Origin: Desmodus rotundus
Lineage: Eukaryota > Chordata > Mammalia > Chiroptera > Phyllostomidae
DNA: 64,000 bases
Direction: 5' to 3'
NCBI RefSeq assembly: GCF_022682495.2
Contig: NC_071392.1
Location: 76,344,097-76,408,096, forward strand
How positions within the stretch are numbered: the stretch's first letter is position 1; each line of letters starts with the position of its first letter. This document shows positions 23,153 through 35,201 of the stretch, one piece after another. The notes under the pieces are model-generated. The model did not search any database. It saw only the letters and a program-made list of their open reading frames with translations, and was not told the DNA's origin. The translations under genes and the position numbers were made by a program.

Positions 23153-24174
23153 TAAACGGAACACCAAAGCTCAAAAAATAATCAATTGGACTTCATCAAA
23201 ATTAAAAACATTTGTGTTTTGAAGGGTGCCATCAGGAGAGTGAAAAGATAACCTGCAGAACGGGAGAACACATTTGCAAACCGCTTATCTTTTATGGAAT
23301 TGATATGAAGACCATATATAGAACTAGAACTCAACAACAACAAAAAGCCTAATTCAAAAAAGTTGCAAAGGACTCAAATAATGTTTCCAAAGAAGATACA
23401 CAAATGGACAATAGGCCCATGAGTACAGGCTCATTAGAGAAATGCCCATGAAAACATCAATGAGCTACCTCTTCATAAACAGTAGGATGGCTGTTATATA
23501 AAAACAGTAACAGCCACCACCCGAAACAAAAGTACTGGCGAAGATGTGGAGACATTGGAACCTTTGTACATTGCTAGTAGGCATGTAAATGGTGGCGAGA
23601 CTCTGGAAAACAGTTTAGTGGTTCCTCAGAACACATATACGTAGAATTACCACTTCTACATATACAAGCAAATCCATGAAAATTGAAAACCGGGACTCAA
23701 ACGGATACTTGTATACCAATGTTCATAGCAGCATTATTCGCACTAGCTAAAAGGTAGAAATAACCCCCGTGTTCACCAGCTGATGAAGGAATAAACAAAA
23801 TAGGGTATATACATACTTAGAAGTGTTTGAAGTGGTAAACTTCACGTTATGTATAGCTTACCACAATAAAAACCAAGCAAAAGCTGGACTGGCTATGTTA
23901 ACTTTAGACAAAGTAGACTTTAGAAATCTTCAGTCATTCTCCACAGTCTTACGGTGAAAATCTGTATTCTGTAGCATGACACAGAAACCCTTTGAGGCTC
24001 TGTCCTCTGCCTGCCATTTCAGCTCAGTCTCAGCGCACAGCACGCATGCTGGCCGTTCTGAAGGACAGAGCAGGACGCCACGTTGCCTCTGCATCTCGGT
24101 GCCTGCTATTCTTTCTGCGAGGGAAGTCGTCTTCCCACCCTTCGCCTGGCTGCCTTCTACTAACCCTTTGAGGT

Positions 24175-24425
24175 AAAGATGAAAATCACCTCCTTTGGGG
24201 AGCCTTCCCTAACTAACTCCCACCCCCAACCCAGACTTCTGGAGGTGTTCTCTCTAAATGTGTGCAGGGCACCCCTGTGTCTGCCACGCCGTGCTGTGAT
24301 GGGTGGTTTCCTCACCTGCTTCCGTCACCGCCATACCTCACTCTCTATGTTCCCAGTGCCTGGTATGGTGCCTGGCCTATGGTATGCACACGATAAATAT
24401 TTGTCAAATGAATCAAATCCTGTGA
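24175..24425 (+). repeat. L2 3' end (sense)
   Basis: 'tttggggagccttccctaac', 'cctcactctctatgttccc', 'cagtgcctggtatggtgcct' and 'gataaatatttgtcaaatga' are a textbook L2 3' terminus. Confidence 0.85.
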
Positions 24426-24429
24426 CCGT

Positions 24430-26435
24430 GCTCCTGAAGGCACACGGGAGACCAAAATAATGGAAATCTCCCCCTCTATCACACTGGCCATTCCAACTAT
24501 TTCCCTCCCCCTGCTGCCGAGTGTATCAGAACATAGGGTACAATGGGGAGGTATCCCTCAAACTGATAAACAAATATCACCCCATGATTGTAAAACTAGC
24601 GAAATCTACACACAATCGATGTGATTAAGTGCCTGCAAATGTCATCCGAAGAAACAGGATGTAGCAGTGCCTGGAAATGTAATCAGGGCATGACGGAATG
24701 TGGAGGAAAGCTGTAACCAAATCAATGGCCTTAACAGCTGAAGAAAGAATATGTGAGCAGAAGGGGAGGGGTGGTCTGCAGGGAGTGCTGGAAAGGGGAG
24801 CCAAGGAACAAACATTTGTCATTATGTCTCCAGGCCTGTCGAGGGAGAGAGTTGTTTTTTTGACCATCGACACAAATATGCAGTCCACCCTATATCCCTA
24901 TGGATGCCACAGAGCTCATCCAATTCCCTCCCTTTGTTCTCATTTCATGCTCGCAAACAACCTCTTGATTATAATTTGGCTTTCCATGTAGATTTTCCAA
25001 CAGGAGAGAATGCGCTGACCAGTCAACATGAACATCTGGTCCATTTGGCAAGGAGTATCCTCTTTGTATATGAATGCATTGGTGTTCTGGTTTATACATC
25101 AGTCAGTTCCTATGCCCCAGGGGCTGCTGAGGTGCTCGCTCTCCCAGCTCTCCCTGAGCCTACCCCGAGGTTCCGATCCCCTTTGTTTGCACCCTCCCTC
25201 AGCCTGGGCTGAGGACAAAGAATCAGGAGGCCACCACAGCTCCCCCAGATTTGAGCCCAAGTGGCTCTGGACTTACATCTTCCTTGCAGAGGAAAAGGGC
25301 ACGGGCCCACAACTGGTGCTGCCGTGCGGGTCGTTCCTCAGGACCTACCTCCCTTTTCAGGAATCTGGTCTCTGCTCCTGACACAGTTCTCACCGTCCTA
25401 TACCCTGATTCCTTGTGGACGTGTTCATTCACCTTCGTAATCACGTCCAAAGGTCAGGCCTTAGGAACGTGACTTTCAGAGAACAAGGCTGGAGTCGAGA
25501 TGAGTCTGGCCAAGGCTTGGCTTCAATTAGAATGGAAGAAGGAGACCAGCCTCTACCTGGCTAAGTTAGGCTTGTTGAAATGGTTGCTTAGATAATTTTT
25601 GGAGGCTCTAAGTCCTTGACTAATGATTTTTGTGGTCCTTAGAGTATTCTGTGGGGTGCTTTGTCTTAATGGGCTGTTTCTGAGTTCTAGAAAAAGTTAG
25701 GGGCTAAGTAAATGGGAATGGATCAGTCCTGGGCGGGAAAAAAGCCTAGAACACATTCAGGCTGAAAGGAAGATCCATAGAAAGTAGAGGGAAAGAAGAT
25801 GGGGTAGGTGAGCCCTACTTTAATTTTAAAAACCCTGAAAATTTGTAATTAAATGAAAGGAATTTTTTATGCTCCCTTTTTAGTAGGAACTGTATTTCAG
25901 GGGCAGCAAATAGCCCTAGTTGATGAAGAAGACCTCTGCCAGAAGAATGCCAGCAAATAAAGGCAGAAAAGAATTATATAACAAGGAAAACAATCATTTG
26001 GAAGTGAAGGAAAATATTTCTCCAGATGAGGTGCTTCAGTTGGTTTAAAAGCTGTTTGATGAGCGGGGGGCGGGGAGCTGATACTTGATAGCGCCAAAGC
26101 AGAACGTCCCAGGTAGCTTTCCAGGGGCAAGGCTGCTATGTCTCATGTCCTGGGATCAATCTTAGTCTGACTTAGAGTCACCCAGGTATTATGTGTCCTC
26201 TTGTGACCCAATATAGTATATACAGTGTAACCTATGACATGCCCTAGCCAAATATATTTAACTCGAATACATATTCAATAGTTTAGATATAACTTTGTTC
26301 GATAGGGAAAACAAGAGGTAGAGGAGCGAGCTGAACAGTATCACGAGGAAGCAACCAAATTCAGAGGGTAGCATATTCTGCGAGACAGCTGACCCGGCTT
26401 CTTTGAAAGTCATGTTATGGAAAAGGGAAAAACAA
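24430..26435. other. Unassigned intergenic stretch
   Basis: No gene or secure repeat recognised. The part 25560-25900 ('tgatttttgtggtccttag', 'gctaagtaaatgggaatgga') looks like an old interspersed repeat I cannot name. Confidence 0.4.
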
Positions 26436-26439
26436 ACGA

Positions 26440-26850
26440 ACAAAAGAAAAACAGGTTCATAGACACAGAGACCAAAGGGATGGTTGCCAGGGAAGGGGGG
26501 TGGGGAGGTGAAAAGCCCCGGGCATACAGTCAGTGATACTACATAGGTAAGTCTGCACGGTGATAGACGATTACTAGAACTAGTAGAGTGATCACATTGT
26601 AAGGTAGAAAAATGTTGAATCACTGTAGTGTACACCTGAAAGTAGTATCACTAATATAAGATTGTATACCAACGATGCTTGAATGGAAAGTGAGACTTAA
26701 GGGATATGAAAACAAGATGTTTACTAGGCTGGCTGTGGCGGTCACATTGTAATATGTAAATGTCAAATCCCTGAGTTGTACATCTGAAACCACTATAATA
26801 TCTTATGTCAGCTACATGTTGATTTTTAAAAAAGAAAGAAAAAATAAACC
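26440..26850 (+). repeat. L1 3' UTR (sense)
   Basis: 'gatggttgccagggaagggg' followed by 'gtacacctgaaagtagtatc' and 'gtacatctgaaaccactata' is the L1 3' UTR end, with partial duplication of the last block. It ends A-rich near 26830-26850. Confidence 0.75.
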
Positions 26851-27149
26851 AGAAAAACTCCAACAACAGGAGAAAACAAGACGTAATGTATGATCCTGGA
26901 TCGGATACTGATTTGGGCAAAATAAGTGTAAAAAACATTTTGAAAGAAATGAGGATTTGTTTAAATCCCCATTTGAGTATGGATTGAGTATTAGATGAAA
27001 TGAAACTTATAGAAATGGTAACAGACTCAAAAGTAAAGTTTCAAAGAGTACATTTAGTAATACATCATTTTGGTTAAGACATTACATATTATATACAAAT
27101 GCAGAGAGATCCAAAAGGGTATTAATGTGAGTATTATCAGTAGTGTATC

Positions 27150-28703
27150 TTTTTTGAGATGTGATTCATATACCATAAAATTCACCCTTTGAGAGTGTAC
27201 AATTCAGAGGATTTTAGAATAATCACAAGCTTGTGCCACTATTACTATATAGTTCCAAGACATTTCATCACCCCAGAAAGAAGCCCCGTATGCATTAGCA
27301 GTCACTCCCCCCATATCCTCCTTTCCCCATGCCTGGCAAGCAGAAATCTACTTTGTGTCTTTATGAATTTGCCTATTATGAATCCTGCATATACGTGGAA
27401 TCATACCACATGCGGCCTTTTGTGTCTAGCTTCATTCACTTAGCATGATGCTTTCAAAGTTCACCCACACTGTGGCATGCATCAGTACTTCATCTCTCCT
27501 TATGGCTCAATAGTATTCCATCGCAGGGGCACGCCCCACTGTGTTGATCTCTTCATCAGCTGATGAATACTTGGGTTTTTAAAAGCCTTTTTAACTATTA
27601 TCAATAATGTTGCTATGAACATTGGGGTACAAGTTTTTTTGTGAACATGTTTTCAATTCTTTTTGGCATATACCTAGGAGTAGAATGGTTGGCAACATGG
27701 TAACTTTATGTTTAACTTTTTGAGGAACTGCCAAACTGTTTTCCAAAGGGGCTGTACCATTTTACATCCCCACCAGCAATGCAGGAGGGATCCGTCTTCT
27801 CCACATCCTTGCCAATGTTAATTAATGTACGTTCTTTACTAGAGCTACCCTACTGTGTGTGAAATGGGATTTCATTGTCGTTATTGATTTTCATTTCCCT
27901 GCTAGCTAATGATGCTGAGCCTCTTTTCATGTGCTTATTGGTCATTTGCAAATCTTTACAGAAGTGTGTACTGAAGTCCCTTGCCAATTTAAAAATTAGG
28001 TTGTCTTTTTATTGCTGAGCTGCAAGAGTTATTTTATATATTCTGGATGCTAGGCCCTTGTCATACATGTGATTTGCGAATACTTTCTCCCATTCTGGGT
28101 CTTTTTTTTAACTTTCTTAAGAAAAAATGTGCTGTGAAGCACCAAAGTTTTTAACTTTGATGAAGCTCAACTTACCTATTTTTTCTTTGGTTCCTTGTGC
28201 CTTTGGCATTCAGTCTAAGAAACCATGCTTAATCTAAATTCATGAAAATTTACACCTATATTTTCTTTTAAGTGTTTTATAATTTTAGTTCACATAGTTA
28301 GGTTTTTGGTCCATTTTGTATATAGTATGCAGTAGGTATGTGAGTATGTACATAGTATGAAGCAAGGGCCCAACTTCATTCTTTTGCAGGTGGGTATACA
28401 GTTATCCCACCAACATTAGTTGAAAGGACTATTTTTTTCCACTTAATTGCCTTGACACTGCTGTCAAAAATCAATGCATCACAATTGATTTTTCTGCACT
28501 TTCAGTTCTATCTATTCATCTATATGTCTATATTTTTGGCAGAATCACAGTGTTGAATATTGTCGTGCTGTAGTAAGTTTTGAAGTTAGGCGGTGTGAGT
28601 CCTCCAACTTTGTCCTCCTTATGCAAGACTGTTTGGTTCTTCTGGGTTCCTTGCATTTCCATTTGAATTTTAGGATCGCCTTGTCAATTTGTGCAAAAAA
28701 GAA
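27150..28703 (-). repeat. L1 LINE 3' UTR and ORF2 end (antisense)
   Basis: Antisense L1: 'accataaaattcaccctttg', 'atgaatttgcctattatgaa', 'gaggaactgccaaactgttt', 'tactttctcccattctgggt' and 'gtgtgagtcctccaacttt' occur in the order of an old L1 3' part read backwards. The HAL1-like element at 28704 interrupts it. Confidence 0.85.
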
Positions 28704-30079
28704 ATTACATTGGACCCCACAGGACACCTAGTACATGAGGCCACACTACCAAGACATGGAGTCAAAGCAGCTCTACCTAATACATAGAAACTAACACAGG
28801 GAGGCTGCCAAAATAAGGAGGCAAAGAAACATGGCCCAAATGAAAGACCAAAACTCCAGAAAAAGAGCTAAATGAAATGCAGATAAGCAATCTATCAGAT
28901 GCAGAGTTCAAAACTCTGGTTATAAGGATGCTCAAGGAACATAGTGAAGACCTCAGCAGCATAAAAAAGATCTAATCAGAAATGAAGGATACGCTAATTA
29001 AAATAAAGAACAATTTACAAGGAAACAACAGTAAATGGATGAAGCCAAGAATGAAATCAATGATTTGAAACATAAGGAAGCAAAAAACAAAAACAAAAAC
29101 AATCAGAACAACAAGAAGAAAAAAGGATCCAAAAAAATGGGGAGAGTATGTGCAGCCTCTGGGACAACTCTAAGAGGTCCAACATTCGCATCATAGGGGT
29201 GCCAAAAGGAGAAGAGAGAGAACAAGAAATTGGAAATCTATTTGAATAAATAATTAAAGAAAACTTCCCCTATTTGGTGAGTGAAATAGACGTGCAAGTG
29301 CAGGAAGCACAGAGTCTCACATAAGATGGATGCAAAGAGGCCCACTCCAAGACACGTCATAATTAAAACGCCAGAGGTTAAAAATAAAGAGAGAATCTTA
29401 AAAGTAGCAAGAAAAGTAGTTAGTTACCTACAGGGGAGTTCCCTTAAGACTGTCAGCTGGCTTCTCAAAAGAAACTTTGCAGGCTAAAAAGGACTGGAGA
29501 GAAATATTCAAAGTCATGAAAAGCAAGGGCCTACAGCCAAGATTGCTCTCTGCCCAGCAAAGCTATCATTTAGAATCAAAGGGCAGATAAAGAGCTTCTG
29601 AGACAAGAAAAAACTAAAGGAGTTAGTTCATCATCACCAACCATTATTATATGAAATGTTAAAGGGATTTATTTAAGAAAAAGAAGAAGATCAAAAGTAC
29701 GAACAATAAAATGGCAATAAATACATATCTATCTACGATTGAGTCTAAAAAATAAACTAAGCAAACAAGAACAGAGACAGCATCATGGATACGGAGAGAA
29801 TTTTGATGGTTGTCAGATGGGAAGGGAGCTGTGGGGGACTGGGGGAAGAGGTGAGGGGATTAAGAAGTACAAACAGGTAGTTACAGAATAGCCATGGGGT
29901 GTAAAGTACAGCATAGGAAATGGAGCAGCCGAAGAACTTACAGCACGACCCTGGACATGGACAAGGTGTGGGGACTGCCTGAGGGAGTTGGGGGGGTGCC
30001 GGATGGAAGGGGTCAAAGGGAGAAAAATCAGAACAACTATAATAGTATAATCAATAAAATATAATTAAAAATAAATATA
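28704..30079 (+). mobile_element. HAL1-like element (ORF1-only L1 relative)
   Basis: Starts near 'ggaccccacaggacaccta'. It carries broken L1-type ORF1 sequence (to about 29680) with the coiled-coil/RRM part and C-terminal block ('gacacgtcataattaaaacg', 'gaaactttgcaggctaaaaa', 'aagctatcatttagaatcaa'). It then passes directly into a bat L1-type 3' UTR ('gatggttgtcagatgggaag', 'gattaagaagtacaaacagg', 'gtgtaaagtacagcatagg') and A-rich end. No ORF2 lies between, which is the definition of a HAL1. ORF1 has several stops. It sits in the antisense L1. Confidence 0.65.
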
Positions 30080-31640
30080 GCCATTTAAAGCTGCCTTTCC
30101 ACGTGAGCACTGCTTTTGTGGCATCTCATGAGGTTTGGTATGCAATGTTTTCATTTTCGTTCATCTCAAAGTATTTTCAAATTTCCCTTGTGACACTTTC
30201 TTTTCAACCCAGTGGATTTTAAGAGTATGTTGTTTAATCTCCATGTATTTGTGAATTGCCCAAATTTTCTTCTATTAGTGAGTTATAATTTCAGTCCATT
30301 TTGGTCAGGGGACATACTTTACATGATTTCAATCTTTTTAAATGTATTGACTTATTTTATGGCCTAACATATGTCTATTCTGGAGGATGTTCCATGTGCA
30401 TTTGAGAAGGATGTATATTATGATTTGGCTGGAGGGTTCTATAGATGTCTGTTAGATCTAGTTGGTTAATACCGTTAGCTGTTAATACTGTTGGTTAATA
30501 TAGTTAGCTTTCTATTTCCTTGCTAATCTGTTTAGTTGTTTTGCCCATTATTGAAAGTGGGTTTTTGAAGTTTCCTGCTATTGTTGAATTGCTGATGGAG
30601 TCCCAAGGTCTCTAAGTTTCATCTCCTTTTTCTTTATTTTTTTTTCTTTCTATTCCTCTGACTGGATAAACTCAACTGAACCATTTTCAAGTTTGAAAAT
30701 TGTTTCTTCTGCCTACTCAGATCTGTTTTAGAGACCCTCTAGTGAATTTTAAATATCCAATGTAGTACTTTTCAACTACAGAATTCTTTAGTTCCGTTTT
30801 AAAAATATAGTGTCTACCTCTTTATGAATATTTTCTATTTGATGAGACATTGTTCTCATACTTTCCTTTAGTTGTTTTTAAACTGGTTTCCTTTCATTCG
30901 CTAAACATAGTTATAACAGAGAATTTAAATCTGTCCTTTCAGTCCAACATCCGGGCTTTCTCGGCGACTTTCTGTTGATTGCTCCCCCCATCCACCCAGG
31001 TATTGACCATATTCCTTATTTCTCTTCACGTGTCATCATTTTTTACTGAAAACCAAACATCTTAAATAATATAACATGGTAATCTAGAACTGAGACTGGC
31101 CTGGAATGTAATCTGTAAACCAGACACTGTGTCCTCGCCAGGGTTTGCCACTGCTCTTACTGTTTGCTGTTTGTTTAGTGACTTTTCTAAGCAAATGCTG
31201 TAAACTTTGCACTCCTCCTTGTGCAGGACCATTGAAGACTCTGCTCTTTCAGCTTATTGGTCAGCTCATAACAGAAGAGAGATTTCCTTAGATGCTTGGA
31301 ACCAAGTCTCTCAGTCTTTGTAGAGGAGTCCAGTGAACGTGTTGAGGCAAACCTTCAACGCTCAGCCACGTGGTTAAGAAAATTCCTCCTTAACCTTCAC
31401 TTCCTGCCTGTGCAGAGGCTCAAGGTCAGTGACGTGAGCTCGGGAGGTCTTTGCTGATGACGCACACAGTCCCGGTCATGAGCACAGTCCCACATGTGTG
31501 GTGGCCTTTGAGATTTGCAGGAAAATGCAGGTCTTTTAAAAGCCGCCAGAGACATTGCAGCCCCAGGTTTTTCTTGTTAGTGTGTTCATAGGTCTATTAT
31601 TTGCCCCAACTAGTTTCCAAGGACTCAGATAGCTGTGAGG
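30080..31640 (-). repeat. L1 LINE ORF2/ORF1/5' part (antisense)
   Basis: Resumes after the HAL1 with 'ggcatctcatgaggtttgg', 'ttcatctcaaagtattttc', 'gatgtctgttagatctag' and 'ccattattgaaagtggg', that is, antisense ORF2. It then passes into older 5' L1 sequence past 30640. About 1.6 kb of ORF2 expected between 28700 and 30080 is missing. Confidence 0.75.
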
Positions 31641-31660
31641 TTAAACAATGACCTCGAATG

Positions 31661-31874
31661 CACAGGGGGCAAACACAAGGCCCTGGGGCTGGGGCTGGCC
31701 CCCCACCATTTTTATCCAGCCCAGCACCTTGTTTCTACCCATCGGCAGCGCTGAGCTCTCGCTTAACTGTTAAGGAGTAGTTATATTTATACAGTCCTCA
31801 AAATACATTCGGCCCTTTGAAGGCAACTGTGAGGCTTATGTGGGCCCCTGGTGAAAATGAGTTTGACACCCCTG
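31661..31874. mobile_element. hAT MITE with TIRs and 8-bp TSD
   Basis: The left end reads 'cacagggggcaaacacaagg' and the right end 'gagtttgacacccctg', inverted copies of a 'caggggtgtcaaac' terminus. Flanks are ctcgaatg and gtctaatg (6 of 8 matching), the 8-bp duplication expected of hAT transposons. It has no transposase ORF. Confidence 0.7.
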
Positions 31875-31879
31875 GTCTA

Positions 31880-33980
31880 ATGGTTTTAAGACAAATATTT
31901 TGGGGGAAAGGTTTTTGCATGGGGTGAGTCCTAAGTCAGTCAAATAAAGCCAGCCTTGCAAATGGGGTCTCCCAGGGAGCCACCAGAGAGGTCAAATAAC
32001 GAGAACTTTTTATGAATAAGGCTTTGAAGGAGCTCCAGTTGCATTCTGTCCTCTCTGGTGGCTGCCAGACTGCTGGTTGTCCCTGTAATTGCGGGCTGCT
32101 GGTTTTCAAGGCTACCATGTAGCTGGAAATAGGTACTCGGAATAGGGTAAGCTAAATTTCACAAAACACACAGTTCTTACAGAGATTCAGATTGTTTTTG
32201 AATAAATGATCTTTGGATTGCCGTAAGCCTTTATTTAATTTTCAGAGTTCTGGTAAAGTTGATTCTGATGATATTTGCTATTTTTTTCATTGCTTTTATG
32301 GAGGAAGGCATTTGGGGGTTGTTAGCTCACTATTTTTGCTACATCACTCGGTGATAACTTGGTGATACGTCTTAGTGAAGGGCAGGTACTATGTTATTTT
32401 GTAGTTTTGGTTTGCCTACATTTTCTAATTTTCCACTATACAAACTGATGTGTCTGCAATAAATGTTCATTTACATAAAGAATAAGAATAAAATCTAAAG
32501 TACATGAAATTTTACTGTGCCATCTCGGTGAATACGACTATTCTGACCAGGAAGCTTCAGTTAGGAACTTCATATACTTTTAACTTTTCCGTATTGGTGT
32601 TTTCAGTTACCATTGTCATTTGATCTCTATTGGCTAGAAACGGAGGCTTTACAATGAAAAAATCTGCCTGCATTTTTGTGAAGGCAACAAAGAGAATGGC
32701 ATGGCAACTGTGACCCGTTAGTTAGTATTGAGAGAGAGAACTTGGGATGAAGGGGTCATTGTAAGAGCTACCCGAAGTCCTGGTTCTTCTGGGACAGCCC
32801 CCATTTATACCTGTTGTAACAGTGTAATAATGAATAGCACCCAGTTTCCAGTCTCAAATGTGTTCCAGTTTGGATGACAAATGTTATGGCCACCCTAACT
32901 ACTGACAGCAGCAGGAGATGAGGAAGCCAGCGAATGACTCAGGGACTGCTCTGAGAACAGAAAAGCTGGGGAGCCAGCTGGTACCAGAAATGGGCCTGGG
33001 AGTGAACAGCTGACAGGTTTGAGCATGGCTCTGCAGCTAAGGTAGAGAGATTCGCACCATGGTTTCTCAGCTACTTCTTAAATCCCATTTGGGTGAGTCC
33101 TTGGTTCAAGCTGACTCCTCCTGAGTTACTACAAGGCAATCACTAGATCCTTCCCCCCGTCTTCCCTCTCTGGGGCCAGCAGGGGAATTCAGGCCCACCT
33201 CAGGCTTTTGTGGACATTTCCCAGGTATCACTGGTGAGAGCTGCCACGTGGTGGTCCCTCTCCAAGCTCCTTGAGCCAAGGTATGACTCGGGATTTGTGA
33301 TTCTGAAAAATTCTTCTACCATGTTCTTCCTGGTATCTGTGGCTTCGTGGAAGCTTCTTTGGAAGTACAGGGTGAAAGTCTCTTTTTGGCTGCAAGGACC
33401 TAGGTAAATGCCCAGGTTGCAAAGCACAGGAGCTGAGTCCTTTGGCCTAGGGATTAAGTGACAGCAGCTCCCTGGGGTTCAGGGGGGCTGTTGAATGCAA
33501 AAATTGGGTATGGGGAAGAGTGTCCTTTGGGTGCCTCTGGGCTGAGGGCAGGGCAGCACCTTTCGCTAGCTCCTTAAGTTTTTGGAGGACAGGAGCACCA
33601 GACAGGAATTCTTGTCTGGAACAAATATCTGGTTGTTGCTCGATGCGAACATACAACGCAACAAACTCCAGAATCCAGTTTGGTTGCCACAGCAATGTAA
33701 GCCCTTTCTAGAAAGAAACCTTTCACCAGAGTGGTCAGGAAGCACGGGTGACGTTGCCTGAACGCCTGTGGGACCCTCACGTGCCCTCACGAGGTCATGG
33801 CCTGGGGCACGGATAACGCCGAGTTTGCCCTATCGGAGCTGGTGATTAGGTGTGGGGCAAATTGGCAGGTGGGGCTCATTCCACTCCCATAATATTACAC
33901 CATATCAGACATGATTCAGCTGCAGGAAGAATTGTTTAAAAGATTATTACAGTATCTACAAAATTGTCCAATTTATATAT
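31880..33980. other. Unassigned intergenic stretch
   Basis: About 2.1 kb with no recognised gene, exon or repeat. Short ORFs occur on both strands at 33200-33790 and overlap one another in several frames. I see no family signature in any of them. Confidence 0.5.
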
Positions 33981-34256
33981 TTTTTACTCAACTTTATTGA
34001 ATTCTAACTTACATTCAATAAAATGCACCCATTTTAAGCATACAATCCAGGGAATTTTGACAATGTATGTATCCGCGTAACCACACCTGCAGTCAGTTCC
34101 ATTAATCCTAGTAATTCCTGCCCGCCTCAGACCGGGTAACACACCTCGCCCTTGGCTTAGGCTGCCACTGGTCTACTCTCGCTATGGAATAGACCTGCAT
34201 TTTGTAGAATTTCATTTAATGGCATCATGCAGCATGGTTCTTGTTCATCACACTGG

Positions 34257-34282
34257 GTTTTGTTTTGTTTTGTTTTGTTTTG
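34257..34282. repeat. (GTTTT)n microsatellite
   Basis: Five tandem GTTTT units. Confidence 0.9.
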
Positions 34283-34597
34283 AGATTTATTCATGTTGCT
34301 GTTTGTACCAGTACTGAGTTCCTTTTTACTGCTGAGTGTGAATGTGTGACAATCTGTGTATTTGTTCACCTGCCATTTCACACGTGGGTTGTTTCCAGAT
34401 TTAAGCAATTATGAATAAAGCTGCTAAGAATATTCATGCAGAAGCCTTTGTGTGAACATATGTTTTTATTTTTCTTGGGTAAACAGGAGTAGAATTGCTG
34501 GGTTGTATGCTAAGTGTGTGTTTCACTTTATAAGGAACTATCAAACTGGTTTTTTAAAGTGGGTGCACCATTTTACATTCTCACCCACAATACGTGG

Positions 34598-35201
34598 TGA
34601 CGCGGATCTCGGCCCGCAAGATCTGCTGTTGAGGTTTCCGTATTCCAATACACATACACACGGACTACAGACGTCCTGTGGGGGAAAAGGTCCTGTGGGG
34701 GAAAAGGGACGGCGTTGCCACTCTCTCAAGAGGAGACCACCTCTCAGCGCCTCGGCCACTCCCTCAAGGGGGGAGCGCCAAGAGCCTTGGGGTGACCAGC
34801 CTTTATAGGTTTTTGAGGCCCTTAACATCAAAGGTCCTCTTTACTATACAAAGGTTTGTTTTGGGTGGTTATCTTTGCAGACATAGGAGAGGAAGTCACT
34901 GAATACATCAAAGGAGTACATTTGCAATGTAAATGGTTGAAAGGGCTATGTCCCATACCTGGAGGGTCTAGCCCAGATTCTGGGAAGATAAAGATACTCA
35001 GTAAACATTTGCTTCCTCAATTCAGGGTGAGGGAGTTTTTTAGCAATAGCAAGTCTCATAGCAGTCTAAGTACAATGCAGGCCTGATTTCCCACTGGAGA
35101 ACTTATCCATGGACGTGGGTCCTGCCCGCCAACCTCGCTCCCCACTGGTTTTCCAAGTGGGGACTGAGCCACATTTCCCACGCTTGGAACGGTTCCCCAC
35201 A
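34598..35201 (-). mobile_element. Solo LTR, betaretrovirus/ERV2-like
   Basis: A 604-bp element with TG...CA ends, flanked by perfect 6-bp direct repeats acgtgg (34592-34597 and 35202-35207). A 6-bp duplication is typical of class II (ERVK/betaretroviral) integration. In the minus orientation it starts TGTGGGGAAC, and has a TATA box (complement at 34802-34807) and a short R/U5. It contains a tandem 17-bp duplication, 'gtcctgtgggggaaaag', at 34673-34689 and 34690-34706. No gag, pol or env is attached. It lies in the 3' UTR of the antisense L1, so it is younger. Confidence 0.85.

Larger units (their letters stand above)
16850..23900 (+). mobile_element. L1 LINE (sense), multiply interrupted
   Basis: An old, nearly full-span but internally deleted L1. 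16850-17940 is 5' UTR-like. 17950-18620 and 19120-19740 are ORF1 to ORF2-start ('gaattctatggtcagggt', 'gttaaaggaagttctttggc', 'gtaaatggtctaaac'). 20330-20390 and 20600-20695 are early ORF2. 20740-20903 is late ORF2, with most of ORF2 missing between. 23140-23900 is the end of ORF2 and the 3' UTR. It is split by a composite bat repeat (about 18629-19120), an hAT MITE containing a SINE (19740-20330), a Ves SINE (20391-20598) and the PAX3 retrocopy (20904-23139). All frames are broken. Confidence 0.75.
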
